A stretch of 9,443 nucleotides of DNA from Pseudomonadota bacterium (GCA_023460715.1 JAEWPH010000064.1:1-9443), one strand, 5' to 3'. Positions 1-6,900 are shown, counted from the stretch's first letter. The notes: generated by a model not told the origin, from the letters alone. Translations and numbers: made by a program.

Positions 1-1
1 G

Positions 2-1081
2 CGCGTGGTGTCCGGCGTGCGCAGCAACGCCGAGAGCGTGGCCACGGCCAGCGCCGAGATCTCGCAGGGCAACAACGACCTGTCGGCCCGCACCGAACAG
101 CAGGCCAGCGCGCTGGAGGAAACCGCCGCATCCATGGAGCAACTGGGCTCCACCGTGCGCCAGAACGCCGACAACGCCCGCCAGGCCAACCAGCTGGCCA
201 TGAGCGCCAGCACCGTGGCCGCCCAGGGCGGCGAAGTGGTGGCCGAAGTGGTGGACACCATGAAGGGCATCAACGACGCCAGCCGCAAGATCGCCGACAT
301 CATCGGCGTGATCGACGGCATCGCCTTCCAGACCAACATCCTGGCGCTGAACGCGGCCGTGGAGGCGGCCCGCGCGGGCGAGCAGGGCCGGGGCTTTGCG
401 GTGGTGGCCGGCGAGGTGCGGGCGCTGGCCGGGCGCAGCGCCGAGGCGGCACGTGAGATCAAGGCGCTGATCGGCACCAGCGTGCAGCGGGTGGAGCAGG
501 GCACGCAGCTGGTGGACCGCGCCGGCGCGACGATGACGGAAGTGGTGAGCGCCATCCGGCGGGTGACGGACATCATGGGCGAGATCAGCGCGGCCAGCAG
601 CGAGCAGAGCGCGGGCGTGGGCCAGGTGGGCGAGGCGATCACGCAAATGGACCAGGCGACGCAGCAGAACGCGGCGCTGGTGGAGGAGAGTGCGGCAGCG
701 GCCGGCAGCCTGAAGACGCAGGCCGGGCAGCTGGTGGAGGCGGTAGCGGTGTTCCGCCTGCCGCAGGGTGGGGCGGCCGCAATGGCGCGACCGTCGGTGA
801 GCGCGTCCGTGGCACCGGCTCCGGCCGCTGCACCTGCGGCGCAGTCTGCCGCCGCGCCCGCTGTGGCCACGGCCGACAAGGCTTTGGCACTGGCCTCTTC
901 AGGACCTGCACCGACCCCGGCACCGGCCGCGCCGGCCAAGCCTGCTGCGGCAGCTGCCAAGGCGCCGTCCAGGTCGCACGCTCCACGGCCCGCCGCGCCA
1001 GCGCCCGCGGCCATGCCGGCTCCCGCGCCTGCGCGTAACAAGCCCACGGCAGGCTCGGACGACGACTGGGAAACCTTCTGA
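2..1081 (+). CDS. Methyl-accepting chemotaxis protein, C-terminal part (5' end outside window)
   Basis: This is the cytoplasmic signalling part of a chemoreceptor, which controls the CheA kinase through CheW in membrane-bound arrays. The frame is open to the left edge, so the sensor, transmembrane and probably HAMP regions lie upstream; numbering here starts at the GTG at position 5. Residues about 27-47 hold a methylation-helix signature ([20 protein letters not shown]). Residues about 101-135 are the highly conserved hairpin tip ([20 protein letters not shown], then [18 protein letters not shown]). Residues about 200-235 form the second methylation helix ([20 protein letters not shown]). 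The coiled coil ends near residue 253. About 95 residues of Ala/Pro-rich linker follow, then the C-terminus DDDWETF, which resembles the NWETF pentapeptide that tethers CheR and CheB in enterobacterial Tar/Tsr. The ligand cannot be told from this fragment. A terminator follows 56 bases downstream. Confidence 0.96.
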   Translation, partial: RVVSGVRSNAESVATASAEISQGNNDLSARTEQQASALEETAASMEQLGSTVRQNADNARQANQLAMSASTVAAQGGEVVAEVVDTMKGINDASRKIADIIGVIDGIAFQTNILALNAAVEAARAGEQGRGFAVVAGEVRALAGRSAEAAREIKALIGTSVQRVEQGTQLVDRAGATMTEVVSAIRRVTDIMGEISAASSEQSAGVGQVGEAITQMDQATQQNAALVEESAAAAGSLKTQAGQLVEAVAVFRLPQGGAAAMARPSVSASVAPAPAAAPAAQSAAAPAVATADKALALASSGPAPTPAPAAPAKPAAAAAKAPSRSHAPRPAAPAPAAMPAPAPARNKPTAGSDDDWETF

Positions 1082-1136
1082 CGCGTTGGCCACCGGCCGC
1101 AACGCCCCACCCGGTGGTTCGGAAAGATGCCGCCAC

Positions 1137-1165
1137 AAAAAGGCCCGCAGCAAGCGGGCTTTTTT
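1137..1165. terminator. Rho-independent terminator, probably bidirectional
   Basis: A GCCCGC stem (1143-1148) pairs with GCGGGC (1154-1159) around a five-base AGCAA loop and is followed by six T on the + strand (1160-1165). Five A at 1137-1141 precede it, so on the - strand the same hairpin is also followed by a T-run, one base off the stem. It lies between the chemoreceptor gene (stop at 1081) and the convergent Bug-protein gene (stop at 1211), so it can serve both. Confidence 0.85.
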
Positions 1166-1210
1166 CTTGGCTTGGCCGCTCCGCGGCCCGCACCTGCGAG
1201 GGGGCTGCGC

Positions 1211-2236
1211 TCAATCCACCACGAGGGACACCCGGTGGGCGAGGGCGCGGTAGCGGCTGATCTCTTGCTCCATCATCTGCCGGAACATCGCCGCGCCGAT
1301 GGCCACAGGCTCCATGCCCTGGTTGCGTAGCTGCGTTTGCAAGCCGGGGTCTGCCATGGCGGCCGTGGTCTCGCGGGCCAGCTGGTCCACGATGGCCTGG
1401 GGCGTCTGGCGCGGGGCGGACAGCGCAAACCAGCCGTCGAACACCGCATCCGGCAACCGCAGTTCGCGCAGCGTGGGAACGCCGGGCAGCAGGTTCGCCC
1501 GCGTGGACCCCACGATGCCGAGCGCGCGCAGCTTGCCCGACTTGATGTGGGGCGCGACGGAGGGGACGGTGTCCACGGCCAGCTCGATCTCGCCGCTCAT
1601 CAGCGCCATGATGGCCTGCGCGCTGCCCTTGTACGGCACGTCCTGCAGTTGCACGCCTGCGGCCAGGGCGAACAGTTCGCCGGCCAGGTGCGGCGCAGAA
1701 CCCGGACCGAACGTGGGGTAGTGCAGCGACCGGGGCTGGTCCTTGGCGGCGGCGATGAGGTCGTTCACGTGCCGCCAGGGTTTCTCGGCGTTGACCACCA
1801 GCACCAGCGGCGTGCGCGCGACGATGAGGATGGGGGCCAGGTCGCGCAGCGGGTCGTAGGGCAGCTTGCTGCGCAGGGCCGGGTTGACGGTGTAGCTGGT
1901 CGAGCCGGACAGCAGCAGGGTGTAGCCGTCCGGCGCGGCCTTGGCCACGGCGTCCGAGCCGATGATGGTCGAGGCGCCGGGCCGGTTGTCGATCACCACC
2001 GCTTGCTTCAGCCGCTCCGCCAGCTTCTGGCCCACGCCGCGTGCCACCAGGTCGGTGCCGCCACCGGGCGGGAAGGGCACGACCAGCTTGACCGGCCGTG
2101 CGGGCCAGGCATCCGGCTGGGCCTGAACGACGGGCGCCGCCCCGCCGGCGGCGAGCGACAGCGCAGAGAGAGTGAAGGCGCGGCGGGAGAGAGGAGGCGT
2201 CATGGCGGCGAAGGGCAAGGAGGAAGAAGCGGGCAT
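1211..2236 (-). CDS. Bug-family (TctC-like) tripartite tricarboxylate transporter solute-binding protein, Tat signal
   Basis: Periplasmic solute-binding protein of the Bug/TctC family; characterised members bind carboxylates, amino acids, nicotinate and similar small molecules. With the start at 2236 it is 341 residues. Residues 17-23 read SRRAFTL, a twin-arginine signal motif, followed by a hydrophobic Ala/Leu stretch and a likely cleavage after VQA (residue 39). The mature protein starts with the family's WPARPVKLVVPFPPGGGTD motif, then has VIDNRPGA and DAVAKAAPDGYTLLL, and later VPYKGSAQAI. The ATG at 2236 shares its A with the TGA of the upstream M20 gene (TGATG), which suggests translational coupling. 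A second in-frame ATG at 2203 would give 330 residues, still with the Tat motif, and cannot be excluded; neither start has a clear Shine-Dalgarno sequence. No TctA/TctB membrane partner is in the window, as is usual for the many orphan Bug proteins of Burkholderiales. The ligand is unknown; the neighbouring hydrolase suggests an N-acyl or peptide-like compound (inference). Confidence 0.93.
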   Translation of the reverse strand: MPASSSLPFAAMTPPLSRRAFTLSALSLAAGGAAPVVQAQPDAWPARPVKLVVPFPPGGGTDLVARGVGQKLAERLKQAVVIDNRPGASTIIGSDAVAKAAPDGYTLLLSGSTSYTVNPALRSKLPYDPLRDLAPILIVARTPLVLVVNAEKPWRHVNDLIAAAKDQPRSLHYPTFGPGSAPHLAGELFALAAGVQLQDVPYKGSAQAIMALMSGEIELAVDTVPSVAPHIKSGKLRALGIVGSTRANLLPGVPTLRELRLPDAVFDGWFALSAPRQTPQAIVDQLARETTAAMADPGLQTQLRNQGMEPVAIGAAMFRQMMEQEISRYRALAHRVSLVVD

Positions 2237-3672
2237 CACGCGGCGGCAGCGGTGGCAGTCGCGGTTGCACGGACGGGCCACGGGGCGCCGCCTGCGTCTG
2301 CAGGCTCGCCCAGGTCCCAGTACAGGCCGGCCATCACGCGCAAACCGTCGCGCACGACCGGGGCCAGCAGGTGTTCGTTGGGCGCGTGCTGCGCGCAGGC
2401 GGGGTAGGAGTGCGGCACCCAGAGCGTGGGCAGGCCCAGCAGCTCTGCGAAGACGTCGTTGGGCAGCGACCCGGCCAGGTTGGGCAGCACGTCCGGCGCC
2501 TGGCCCGCCGTGCGCTCGATGGAGGCCTGCGCCCATTGCGCCCAGGGATGGTCGGGCTCCAGCCGGGTGGCTGCGCCGGCCAGCGTGATGCTCACGTCGA
2601 TGCCGTGGAATCCGCGCGCCTCCAGATGCGCCTGCACGATCTCCTGCAGCCGCTGCCATGGCGTGCCCACCACGAAGCGCAGCTGGCAGTGCACGACGGC
2701 TTCGCCGGGAATGGCATTCACGGGGCGCTGCGGGTTGCCGGCGCCCATGGCCAGCACCTCCAGCGTGTTCCAGCCCATCAGCCGCTCAGCGGCCGACAGG
2801 CCGGGCTCGCCCCAGCCTTCGCTCAGAGCCGGGTCTTCCGCGCCGCCACCGATGGCGATGCGCGCGAGCGCCGTGCGCACCGCCGGCGTGATGGGCTGCG
2901 GACGCAACCCGTCGATGGTGATGCGGCCCCGCGCGTCCACCATGCTGGCGACGGCGTTGCACAGGATGGTGGCCGGGTTGGCCAGCACGCCGCCCCAATT
3001 GCCCGAGTGGTAGGCGCGGGGGCGCTCCTTGAGCCGCAGCGTGAAGTTGATCGCGCCCCGCGAGCCCAGGAACAGCGTGGGCCGGGACGCATTCACGCGC
3101 GGCCCGTCGCTGGCCAGGAACACGTCGGCGCGCAGGGCTTCGCGCTGCGCTTCGCACAGCGCATGCAGGCCGGGCGATGCGGCTTCCTCGCCCATCTCGA
3201 TGAGCCAGGTGAGGTTGTAGCCCAGGCGTCCTCCGCGCGCTTGCAGCACGGCCTCCAGCGCCCCCAGGTTCACGGTGTGCTGGCCTTTGTTGTCGGCCGT
3301 GCCGCGGCCATAGAGGCGGTCGCCCTCGGCCGTCAGCACCCAGGGATTGAGGCCGGCGCGCCAAGCGGCGTCCTGCCCGCTGGTCACATCGCCGTGGCCG
3401 TAGCCCAGCACGGTGGGCAGGGCCGGGTCTTCCACCCGGCGGGCGATCAGGAACGGGCCGCCGCTCGGAGCCGGGTTGGGCAGGATGCTGCAGTCGAAGC
3501 CGAGCGCCGTCAGCGGCGGCACCAGTTCATCGCGCAGATAGGCGTCCAGGGACGGCGGGACGGTGCCGGTATCGCTCTCGGTGTGCAGCGCGACGCGCCG
3601 CTGCAGGTCGGCGAAGAAGCGGCCGTCGTCGAAATAGGTGCTCGCCAGATCGAGCGCGTCGTTGCGTTGCAT
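2236..3672 (-). CDS. M20 family metallopeptidase (ArgE/DapE/dipeptidase-like)
   Basis: A 478-residue di-zinc hydrolase of the M20 family, which cleaves amide or peptide bonds in N-acyl amino acids, dipeptides and related compounds. The metal site can be read directly: H93 and D95 in GYGHGDV, the bridging D127 in GRGTADNKGQH, the catalytic/metal pair E162-E163 in EMGEEAASPG, D189 in LASDGPRV, and the C-terminal H434 in NEHLLAP. The middle third (about residues 210-330) is the dimerisation domain inserted in the catalytic domain. No signal peptide is visible, so it is probably cytoplasmic. The C-terminus ends in a low-complexity Ala/Thr tail. The ATG at 3672 is preceded by a weak AGGAA three bases upstream. 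It is the first gene of a two-gene operon with the Bug protein and is divergent from a LysR regulator. The exact substrate cannot be assigned: acylornithine, acyl-diaminopimelate, carnosine-like and carbamoyl compounds are all possible in this family. Confidence 0.93.
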   Translation of the reverse strand: MQRNDALDLASTYFDDGRFFADLQRRVALHTESDTGTVPPSLDAYLRDELVPPLTALGFDCSILPNPAPSGGPFLIARRVEDPALPTVLGYGHGDVTSGQDAAWRAGLNPWVLTAEGDRLYGRGTADNKGQHTVNLGALEAVLQARGGRLGYNLTWLIEMGEEAASPGLHALCEAQREALRADVFLASDGPRVNASRPTLFLGSRGAINFTLRLKERPRAYHSGNWGGVLANPATILCNAVASMVDARGRITIDGLRPQPITPAVRTALARIAIGGGAEDPALSEGWGEPGLSAAERLMGWNTLEVLAMGAGNPQRPVNAIPGEAVVHCQLRFVVGTPWQRLQEIVQAHLEARGFHGIDVSITLAGAATRLEPDHPWAQWAQASIERTAGQAPDVLPNLAGSLPNDVFAELLGLPTLWVPHSYPACAQHAPNEHLLAPVVRDGLRVMAGLYWDLGEPADAGGAPWPVRATATATAAAA

Positions 3673-3740
3673 GGGTTCCTAGGGGCAGGGAGACCTCGCA
3701 AGTACAAAGCCAGATGCCTGTTGCGGGAAGTACTCTTTTC

Positions 3741-3764
3741 GCATGAGGGTATTGCCTCAAATGC
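3741..3764. promoter_or_regulatory. Imperfect inverted repeat, candidate LysR operator
   Basis: GCATGAGG (3741-3748) is mirrored by CCTCAAATGC (3755-3764), a dyad with two extra A in the right arm and a six-base spacer. It sits in the divergent region between the M20 gene and the LysR gene. LysR regulators commonly bind imperfect dyads (T-N11-A type) between themselves and the divergent target. The site overlaps the most upstream possible LysR starts, which supports the downstream start at 3824. No convincing -35/-10 pair is visible for either gene. Confidence 0.35.
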
Positions 3765-3823
3765 AACGCAGGTGCATGGCGCGCCACAATCCCGTCACCA
3801 CTTTGCCTCTTGGTACCACCGCC

Positions 3824-4750
3824 ATGGCTTCCCCGTTTCTGCTCAGCATTCCCATGCGCCACTTTCTGGAGGTGGCCCAGGCCGGCTCCGTCAACCAGGC
3901 CGCTGCGCGGCTGTGCGTCGCGCCGTCGGCCGTGAGCCGGCAGATCGCCAAGCTGGAGGACGCACTTGGCACCCCGCTGTTCGAGCGGCAATCGCGGGGC
4001 ATGGTGCTGACGCCGGCCGGCCAGCGCCTGGCCGGCCACCTTCAGCATGCGGTGCTGGACGGCGAGGCGGTGCTGGACCAGGTGCGCCACCTGGGCGCGC
4101 AGACGGTGGCGCGCGTGCGCGTGTGCTGCACCGAAGGCTTTGCCGCCGGGTTCATGCCGGCCTTCATGCAAACCTTCATCGCCGACATGCCCGGCAGCCA
4201 GATCGAATTGCTGGTGGGCTCGCCCGAGGACGTAAGCCAGTGGCTGCTGCGTGGCGAGGCCGACATCGGCCTCAAATACGCGGTGGCGCCCGAGCTGGGC
4301 CTGCGCGTGGCCCACGCCGCCCCGGCGCCGGTGATGGCCGTCATGCCACCCGACCACCCGCTGGCGGCGCAGGAGACGGTGACTTTGGCCGCGGTGGTCC
4401 GCTACCCGCTGTTGGTGGGCAGCAAGGGCGTGACGGCGCGCCAGCTGTTCGACCTGGCTTGCAGCGCGCAGGGATTGCGCTACACGCCGGTGCTGGTGAG
4501 CAACTTCTCTTCGGTGATGCTGCCGCTGCTGCGTTCGCCCCAGGTGCTGCTGTCCGGCGTGCTGACGGTGCAGCACCTGCTGGACGCCGGCCGCGCGGTG
4601 GCCCGGCCGTTCGGCGAGCCGGTGCTGGAGCAGCGCCGTCTGCTGGTGTTGGCGCTGGAAGGGCGCACGCTGCCGCCCCCCGTGGCCGCCTGCGTCGAGC
4701 GCATGGTGGCTGCCATCGGTGGCCCTAATCCGGCGCCTGCGATTTCCTGA
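3824..4750 (+). CDS. LysR family transcriptional regulator
   Basis: A 308-residue LysR-type regulator with the start at 3824, a normal family length. Residues about 14-55 form the winged helix-turn-helix, with the hallmark run AAARLCVAPSAVSRQIAKLE followed by LGTPLFER. A linker helix follows to about residue 90, then a two-lobed periplasmic-binding-like effector domain (about 92-300). The frame is open further upstream, with ATGs at 3743, 3761 and 3776. Those versions add a poorly LysR-like N-terminal extension and run over an inverted repeat that may be the operator, so 3824 is preferred; its ribosome site is weak. It is divergent from the M20/Bug operon, which it probably regulates in response to the substrate or a breakdown product (inference from arrangement). 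Its last 26 bases overlap the 3' end of the convergent acyltransferase gene. Confidence 0.93.
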   Translation: MASPFLLSIPMRHFLEVAQAGSVNQAAARLCVAPSAVSRQIAKLEDALGTPLFERQSRGMVLTPAGQRLAGHLQHAVLDGEAVLDQVRHLGAQTVARVRVCCTEGFAAGFMPAFMQTFIADMPGSQIELLVGSPEDVSQWLLRGEADIGLKYAVAPELGLRVAHAAPAPVMAVMPPDHPLAAQETVTLAAVVRYPLLVGSKGVTARQLFDLACSAQGLRYTPVLVSNFSSVMLPLLRSPQVLLSGVLTVQHLLDAGRAVARPFGEPVLEQRRLLVLALEGRTLPPPVAACVERMVAAIGGPNPAPAIS

Positions 4751-6134
4751 ACGGGCTGCGCGCCTGTAGATGGTCCAGGTACTGGGCCACGCCGTCGCCC
4801 TCGCGCTCCAGGAAGCGGTCTACCGCCTCCGCGAACGCCGGGTGCGCCAGCCAGTGGGCGCTGGTGGCCTGCACCGGCAGCAGGGCACGCGCCATCTTGT
4901 GCTCGCCCTGGGCGCCGCCCTCGAAGCGCTGCACGCCTTGGGCGATGCACCAGGCGATGGGCTGGTAGTAGCAGGCCTCGAAGTGCAGGCAGTCCACACG
5001 CTCCAGCGCGCCCCAGTAGCGGCCGAACGCGACCGCAGGTTCAGGGTCATTTGGGCTGTGAGCGCAGGCAGGGTCAGTGCCAACAGCTATCAAACTGCTA
5101 GCGATGGCCTGGCCGCCGCGCTCCGCGATGAACAATACCCAGGCCTCGGGCATGTCGCGCTGCATGCGGCGGAAGAAGTCCCGCGACAGGTAGGGCGGGT
5201 TGCCGTGCTCCAGGTAGGTGCGCTCATAGCACCGGTAGAAGAAATCCCAATCGTCCGTGGAGATGCCCGCCCCTTGGGCATGCCGGAAGGTCACGCCCGC
5301 CTCGGCCACCTTGCGCCGCTCCTGGCGGATCTTCTTGCGCTTGTCCTGCGCCAGGCTCGCCAGGAAATCATCGAAGTCGTGGAACGGCCGGTCGACGGAC
5401 AAATCACCGCCAGGTGACGCCAAGGCCGGGATCGCCATGTCGTCGGCCGGCGAAGCCTGCGCAGCGGGGAGCGTAGGGGCCGCATCCAACCCGCCGCCGG
5501 GCCGCCCCAAGGCGGGTGGGGCCCCCTCGGGGGGCAGCGAACCACGCGCAGCGGGGAGCGTGGGGGCCACATTCTTCCAATGAAACTGCACGGTATGGCG
5601 CAGCATCAGGCCGGCCTCGCGGGCGGCCTCCACATCGGCGTCGGCCCCGAAAAGCAGGTGCAGCGACGACAGCTCCGCCTCTCCGCACCAGGCGACCAGT
5701 GCCCGCAGCAGCGCCGTGCGCGATGCGGCGTCCCGCGCCAGCAGCCGCGCGCCCGGCACCGGCGTGAAGGGCACGGCCACCACGGCCTTGGGGTAGTAGT
5801 CCAACCCGTGGCGCACATAGGCATCGGCCCACGCGAAGTCGAACACGTACTCGCCGTACGAGTGCGGCTTGACGTACAGCGCGCACGCCGCCTGCAGCGC
5901 GTCGCCGCGCCACAGCGTGAAGAACAGCGGTGTCCAGCCGGTCTGCGGCGTGGCGCTGCCGCTGTCGTGCAGGGCGGCCAGATAGGCGTGGCGCAGGAAG
6001 GGCGTGGCCTGCGGCTGGGTCGCCAGCAGCGCGTCCCAGGCGGCGGCGTCGACGTCGGCCGGGGCGTCCGCAACGCGCAGTTCATACGGGGTGGAGGAGG
6101 GCAAGGCGGCAGGGGTGTTCCAGGAAGCGGCCAT
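4725..6134 (-). CDS. FemAB-like / DUF482 (PF04339-type) GNAT-fold acyltransferase with repeat-derived insertions
   Basis: A 469-residue protein of the family often labelled GNAT N-acetyltransferase or peptidoglycan biosynthesis protein (FemAB-like, DUF482). The biochemical role is not well established. Family landmarks: TPFLRHAYLAALHDSGS (44-60), PHSYGEYVFDFAWADAY (90-106), YYPKAVVAVPFTPVPGARLL (113-132), QFHWKN (183-188), KRKKIRQERRKV (265-276), FYRCYERTYLEHGNPPYLS (299-317), CLHFEACYYQPIAWCI (382-397) and GAQGEHKMARALLP (407-420). Between QFHWKN and FDDFLASL, which I expect to lie close together in the family, are about 60 extra low-complexity residues (about 189-248) coded by a repeat. A second unusual stretch lies at about 351-369. 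The gene is longer than the roughly 380-400 residues I recall for the family, by about that amount. The ATG at 6134 begins a sensible N-terminus; the open frame upstream runs antisense through the next gene and is discounted. It overlaps the LysR gene by 26 bp at the 3' end and is divergent from the flavin reductase. Confidence 0.88.
   Translation of the reverse strand: MAASWNTPAALPSSTPYELRVADAPADVDAAAWDALLATQPQATPFLRHAYLAALHDSGSATPQTGWTPLFFTLWRGDALQAACALYVKPHSYGEYVFDFAWADAYVRHGLDYYPKAVVAVPFTPVPGARLLARDAASRTALLRALVAWCGEAELSSLHLLFGADADVEAAREAGLMLRHTVQFHWKNVAPTLPAARGSLPPEGAPPALGRPGGGLDAAPTLPAAQASPADDMAIPALASPGGDLSVDRPFHDFDDFLASLAQDKRKKIRQERRKVAEAGVTFRHAQGAGISTDDWDFFYRCYERTYLEHGNPPYLSRDFFRRMQRDMPEAWVLFIAERGGQAIASSLIAVGTDPACAHSPNDPEPAVAFGRYWGALERVDCLHFEACYYQPIAWCIAQGVQRFEGGAQGEHKMARALLPVQATSAHWLAHPAFAEAVDRFLEREGDGVAQYLDHLQARSPFRKSQAPD
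5041..5105 (-). repeat. Possible ATAGCTG-type dispersed repeat inside the acyltransferase gene
   Basis: Read on the - strand this stretch contains TTTGATAGCTGTTGG and continues through AT-richer sequence unlike the surrounding GC-rich codons. It resembles the repeat core at 9281-9315, sharing ATAGCTG followed by TTG and a CTGA-like end. It codes for about 19 residues (VGTDPACAHSPNDPEPAVA) at a place between SSLIA and GRYWG where no conserved landmark is present. The repeat assignment rests on visual similarity only. Confidence 0.4.
5391..5570 (-). repeat. GC-rich repeat inserted in frame in the acyltransferase gene
   Basis: About 180 bases (60 codons) of Pro/Ala/Gly-rich sequence interrupt the gene without breaking the frame. 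Inside it a 21-base unit occurs twice with one mismatch: GCAGCGGGGAGCGTAGGGGC plus C at 5461-5481, and the version with G for A at 5548-5568. The copies are exactly 87 bases (29 codons) apart, so APTLPAA appears twice in the protein. A perfect hairpin, GCCCCC (5521-5526) and GGGGGC (5530-5535), lies between them. On the - strand the middle reads CTTGGGGCGGCCCGGCGGCG, a string I recognise from dispersed Comamonadaceae repeats. The outer borders are approximate. Confidence 0.7.
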
Positions 6135-6216
6135 CGTGCCACAGCGCAAAGACCCGCGCCGCCCTGCGGCAGCCGCCGACGCGCGCACCGCGGCGCCCGG
6201 GCCGACAATGCAGCGC

Positions 6217-6789
6217 ATGAGTTCCCACCGCCTTCCCGTCCCCCTCGACCGCGCCACGCGCCTGGTCAACCACGGCCCCACCGTGCTGGTCAGCGCCACC
6301 CACGGCGGGCGCAGCAACGTCATGGCCGCCGCCTGGAACATGGCGCTGGATTTCGCCCCGCCCAAGGTGGCGGTGGTGATCGACAAGATCACCTTCACCC
6401 GGGGGCTCATCGAGTCGTCGGGCCACTTCACGCTGAGCGTGCCCTGCCATGCCCAGGCCGCGCTCACGTCCGCCATCGGCGGCAGCACGGGCCAGGAGAT
6501 CGACAAGGCCGCCACGCTGCCCGGCCTGGCCTGGATCGACGAGCCCGCCAGCCCTGCGCCGCTGGTGGACGGTTGCGTGGCCTGGCTGGCCTGCAGGCTG
6601 CTGCCCGAGCCGCACATCCAGCAGACCTACGACCTGTTCCTGGGCGAGGTGATCGGCGCCTGGGCTGACGAGCGGGTTTTCTCGCACGGCCGCTGGCACT
6701 TCGAAGGCCACGAGGGGCTGCGCACGCTGCACCATGTGGCCGGCGGGCACTACCTGGTTCCGGGCGAGGCTGTGGGAACACCCCCCTGA
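6217..6789 (+). CDS. Flavin reductase-like domain protein (FMN-binding split barrel)
   Basis: A 190-residue protein of the flavin reductase-like family (PF01613 type), cytoplasmic and expected to bind FMN and reduce flavin with NAD(P)H or act as the reductase partner of an oxygenase. The N-terminus RLVNHGPTVLVSATHGG, then SNVMAAAWNMALDFAPPKVA and the region VVIDKITFTRGLIESSGHF match the start of the split-barrel fold, where FMN phosphate and isoalloxazine contacts are made. EVIGAWADERVF (about 145-156) is the usual late strand. The start is ATG 6217; ATG 6208 in the same frame would add three residues (MQR), and neither has a clear ribosome site. The last codons (VGTPP) and the stop lie at the edge of a GC-rich repeat beginning near 6781, so the original C-terminus may have been altered. 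It is divergent from the acyltransferase with about 80 bases between, and no partner oxygenase is in the window. Confidence 0.88.
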   Translation: MSSHRLPVPLDRATRLVNHGPTVLVSATHGGRSNVMAAAWNMALDFAPPKVAVVIDKITFTRGLIESSGHFTLSVPCHAQAALTSAIGGSTGQEIDKAATLPGLAWIDEPASPAPLVDGCVAWLACRLLPEPHIQQTYDLFLGEVIGAWADERVFSHGRWHFEGHEGLRTLHHVAGGHYLVPGEAVGTPP

Positions 6790-6900
6790 GCACCTGCGGC
6801 GCTTCCCCCCGCTCTCGCCTGGCTCCGCCATGCGGGCAGGGGGACGCAGCCCTCGCTGCGGGGCGGCCCTTGCTCGGCTGCCCGCGTCTGGGCCGTGCCG
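6781..6900 (+). repeat. GC-rich intergenic dispersed repeat (Comamonadaceae type)
   Basis: This gene-free stretch is built of C-runs and G-runs with short hairpins. It runs from CCCCCCTGAG, through TTCCCCCCGCTCTCGC and GCAGGGGGACGC, to GGGGCGGCCCTTGCTCGGC. CGCAGC (6845-6850) pairs with GCTGCG (6855-6860) around CCTC, and GGGC (6861-6864) can pair with GCCC (6880-6883). The GGGGCGGCCC core also occurs, on the opposite strand, in the insertion within the acyltransferase gene. It begins inside the last codons of the flavin reductase gene and may also act as a transcription barrier after it. No protein gene is visible between 6790 and 7030. Confidence 0.6.

Noticed and set aside
639..2270. Long - strand open frame of 543 codons across the chemoreceptor end, the terminator and the Bug gene
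   Set aside because: It runs antisense to the chemoreceptor, passes through a terminator and lies in another frame of the Bug gene. Its product is Arg/Ala/Pro-rich with no recognisable domain, as expected of GC-rich shadow frames.
2237..2659. Upstream extension of the Bug protein frame into the M20 gene
   Set aside because: The signal peptide must be near the N-terminus. The Tat motif lies just after the ATGs at 2236 and 2203, and the upstream residues are a shadow of the M20 gene.
2371..4728. 785-codon + strand open frame across the M20 and LysR genes
   Set aside because: It is antisense to the M20 gene with its intact metal site and then out of frame with LysR. The composition is Arg/Gly/Ala-rich with no domain.
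5391..5570. Repeat block considered as a frameshift or pseudogene lesion in the acyltransferase
   Set aside because: The frame is the same on both sides, and the family landmarks before and after it are intact, so the gene looks functional.
6135..6617. Upstream extension of the acyltransferase frame by 161 codons
   Set aside because: It would run antisense through the flavin reductase gene. The extra residues show no family similarity, and the ATG at 6134 gives a normal N-terminus.
6781..6900. Repeat cluster considered as CRISPR array or structured RNA gene
   Set aside because: There are no regularly spaced identical units with unique spacers, and no tRNA or rRNA features. It is a single mosaic of short hairpins.
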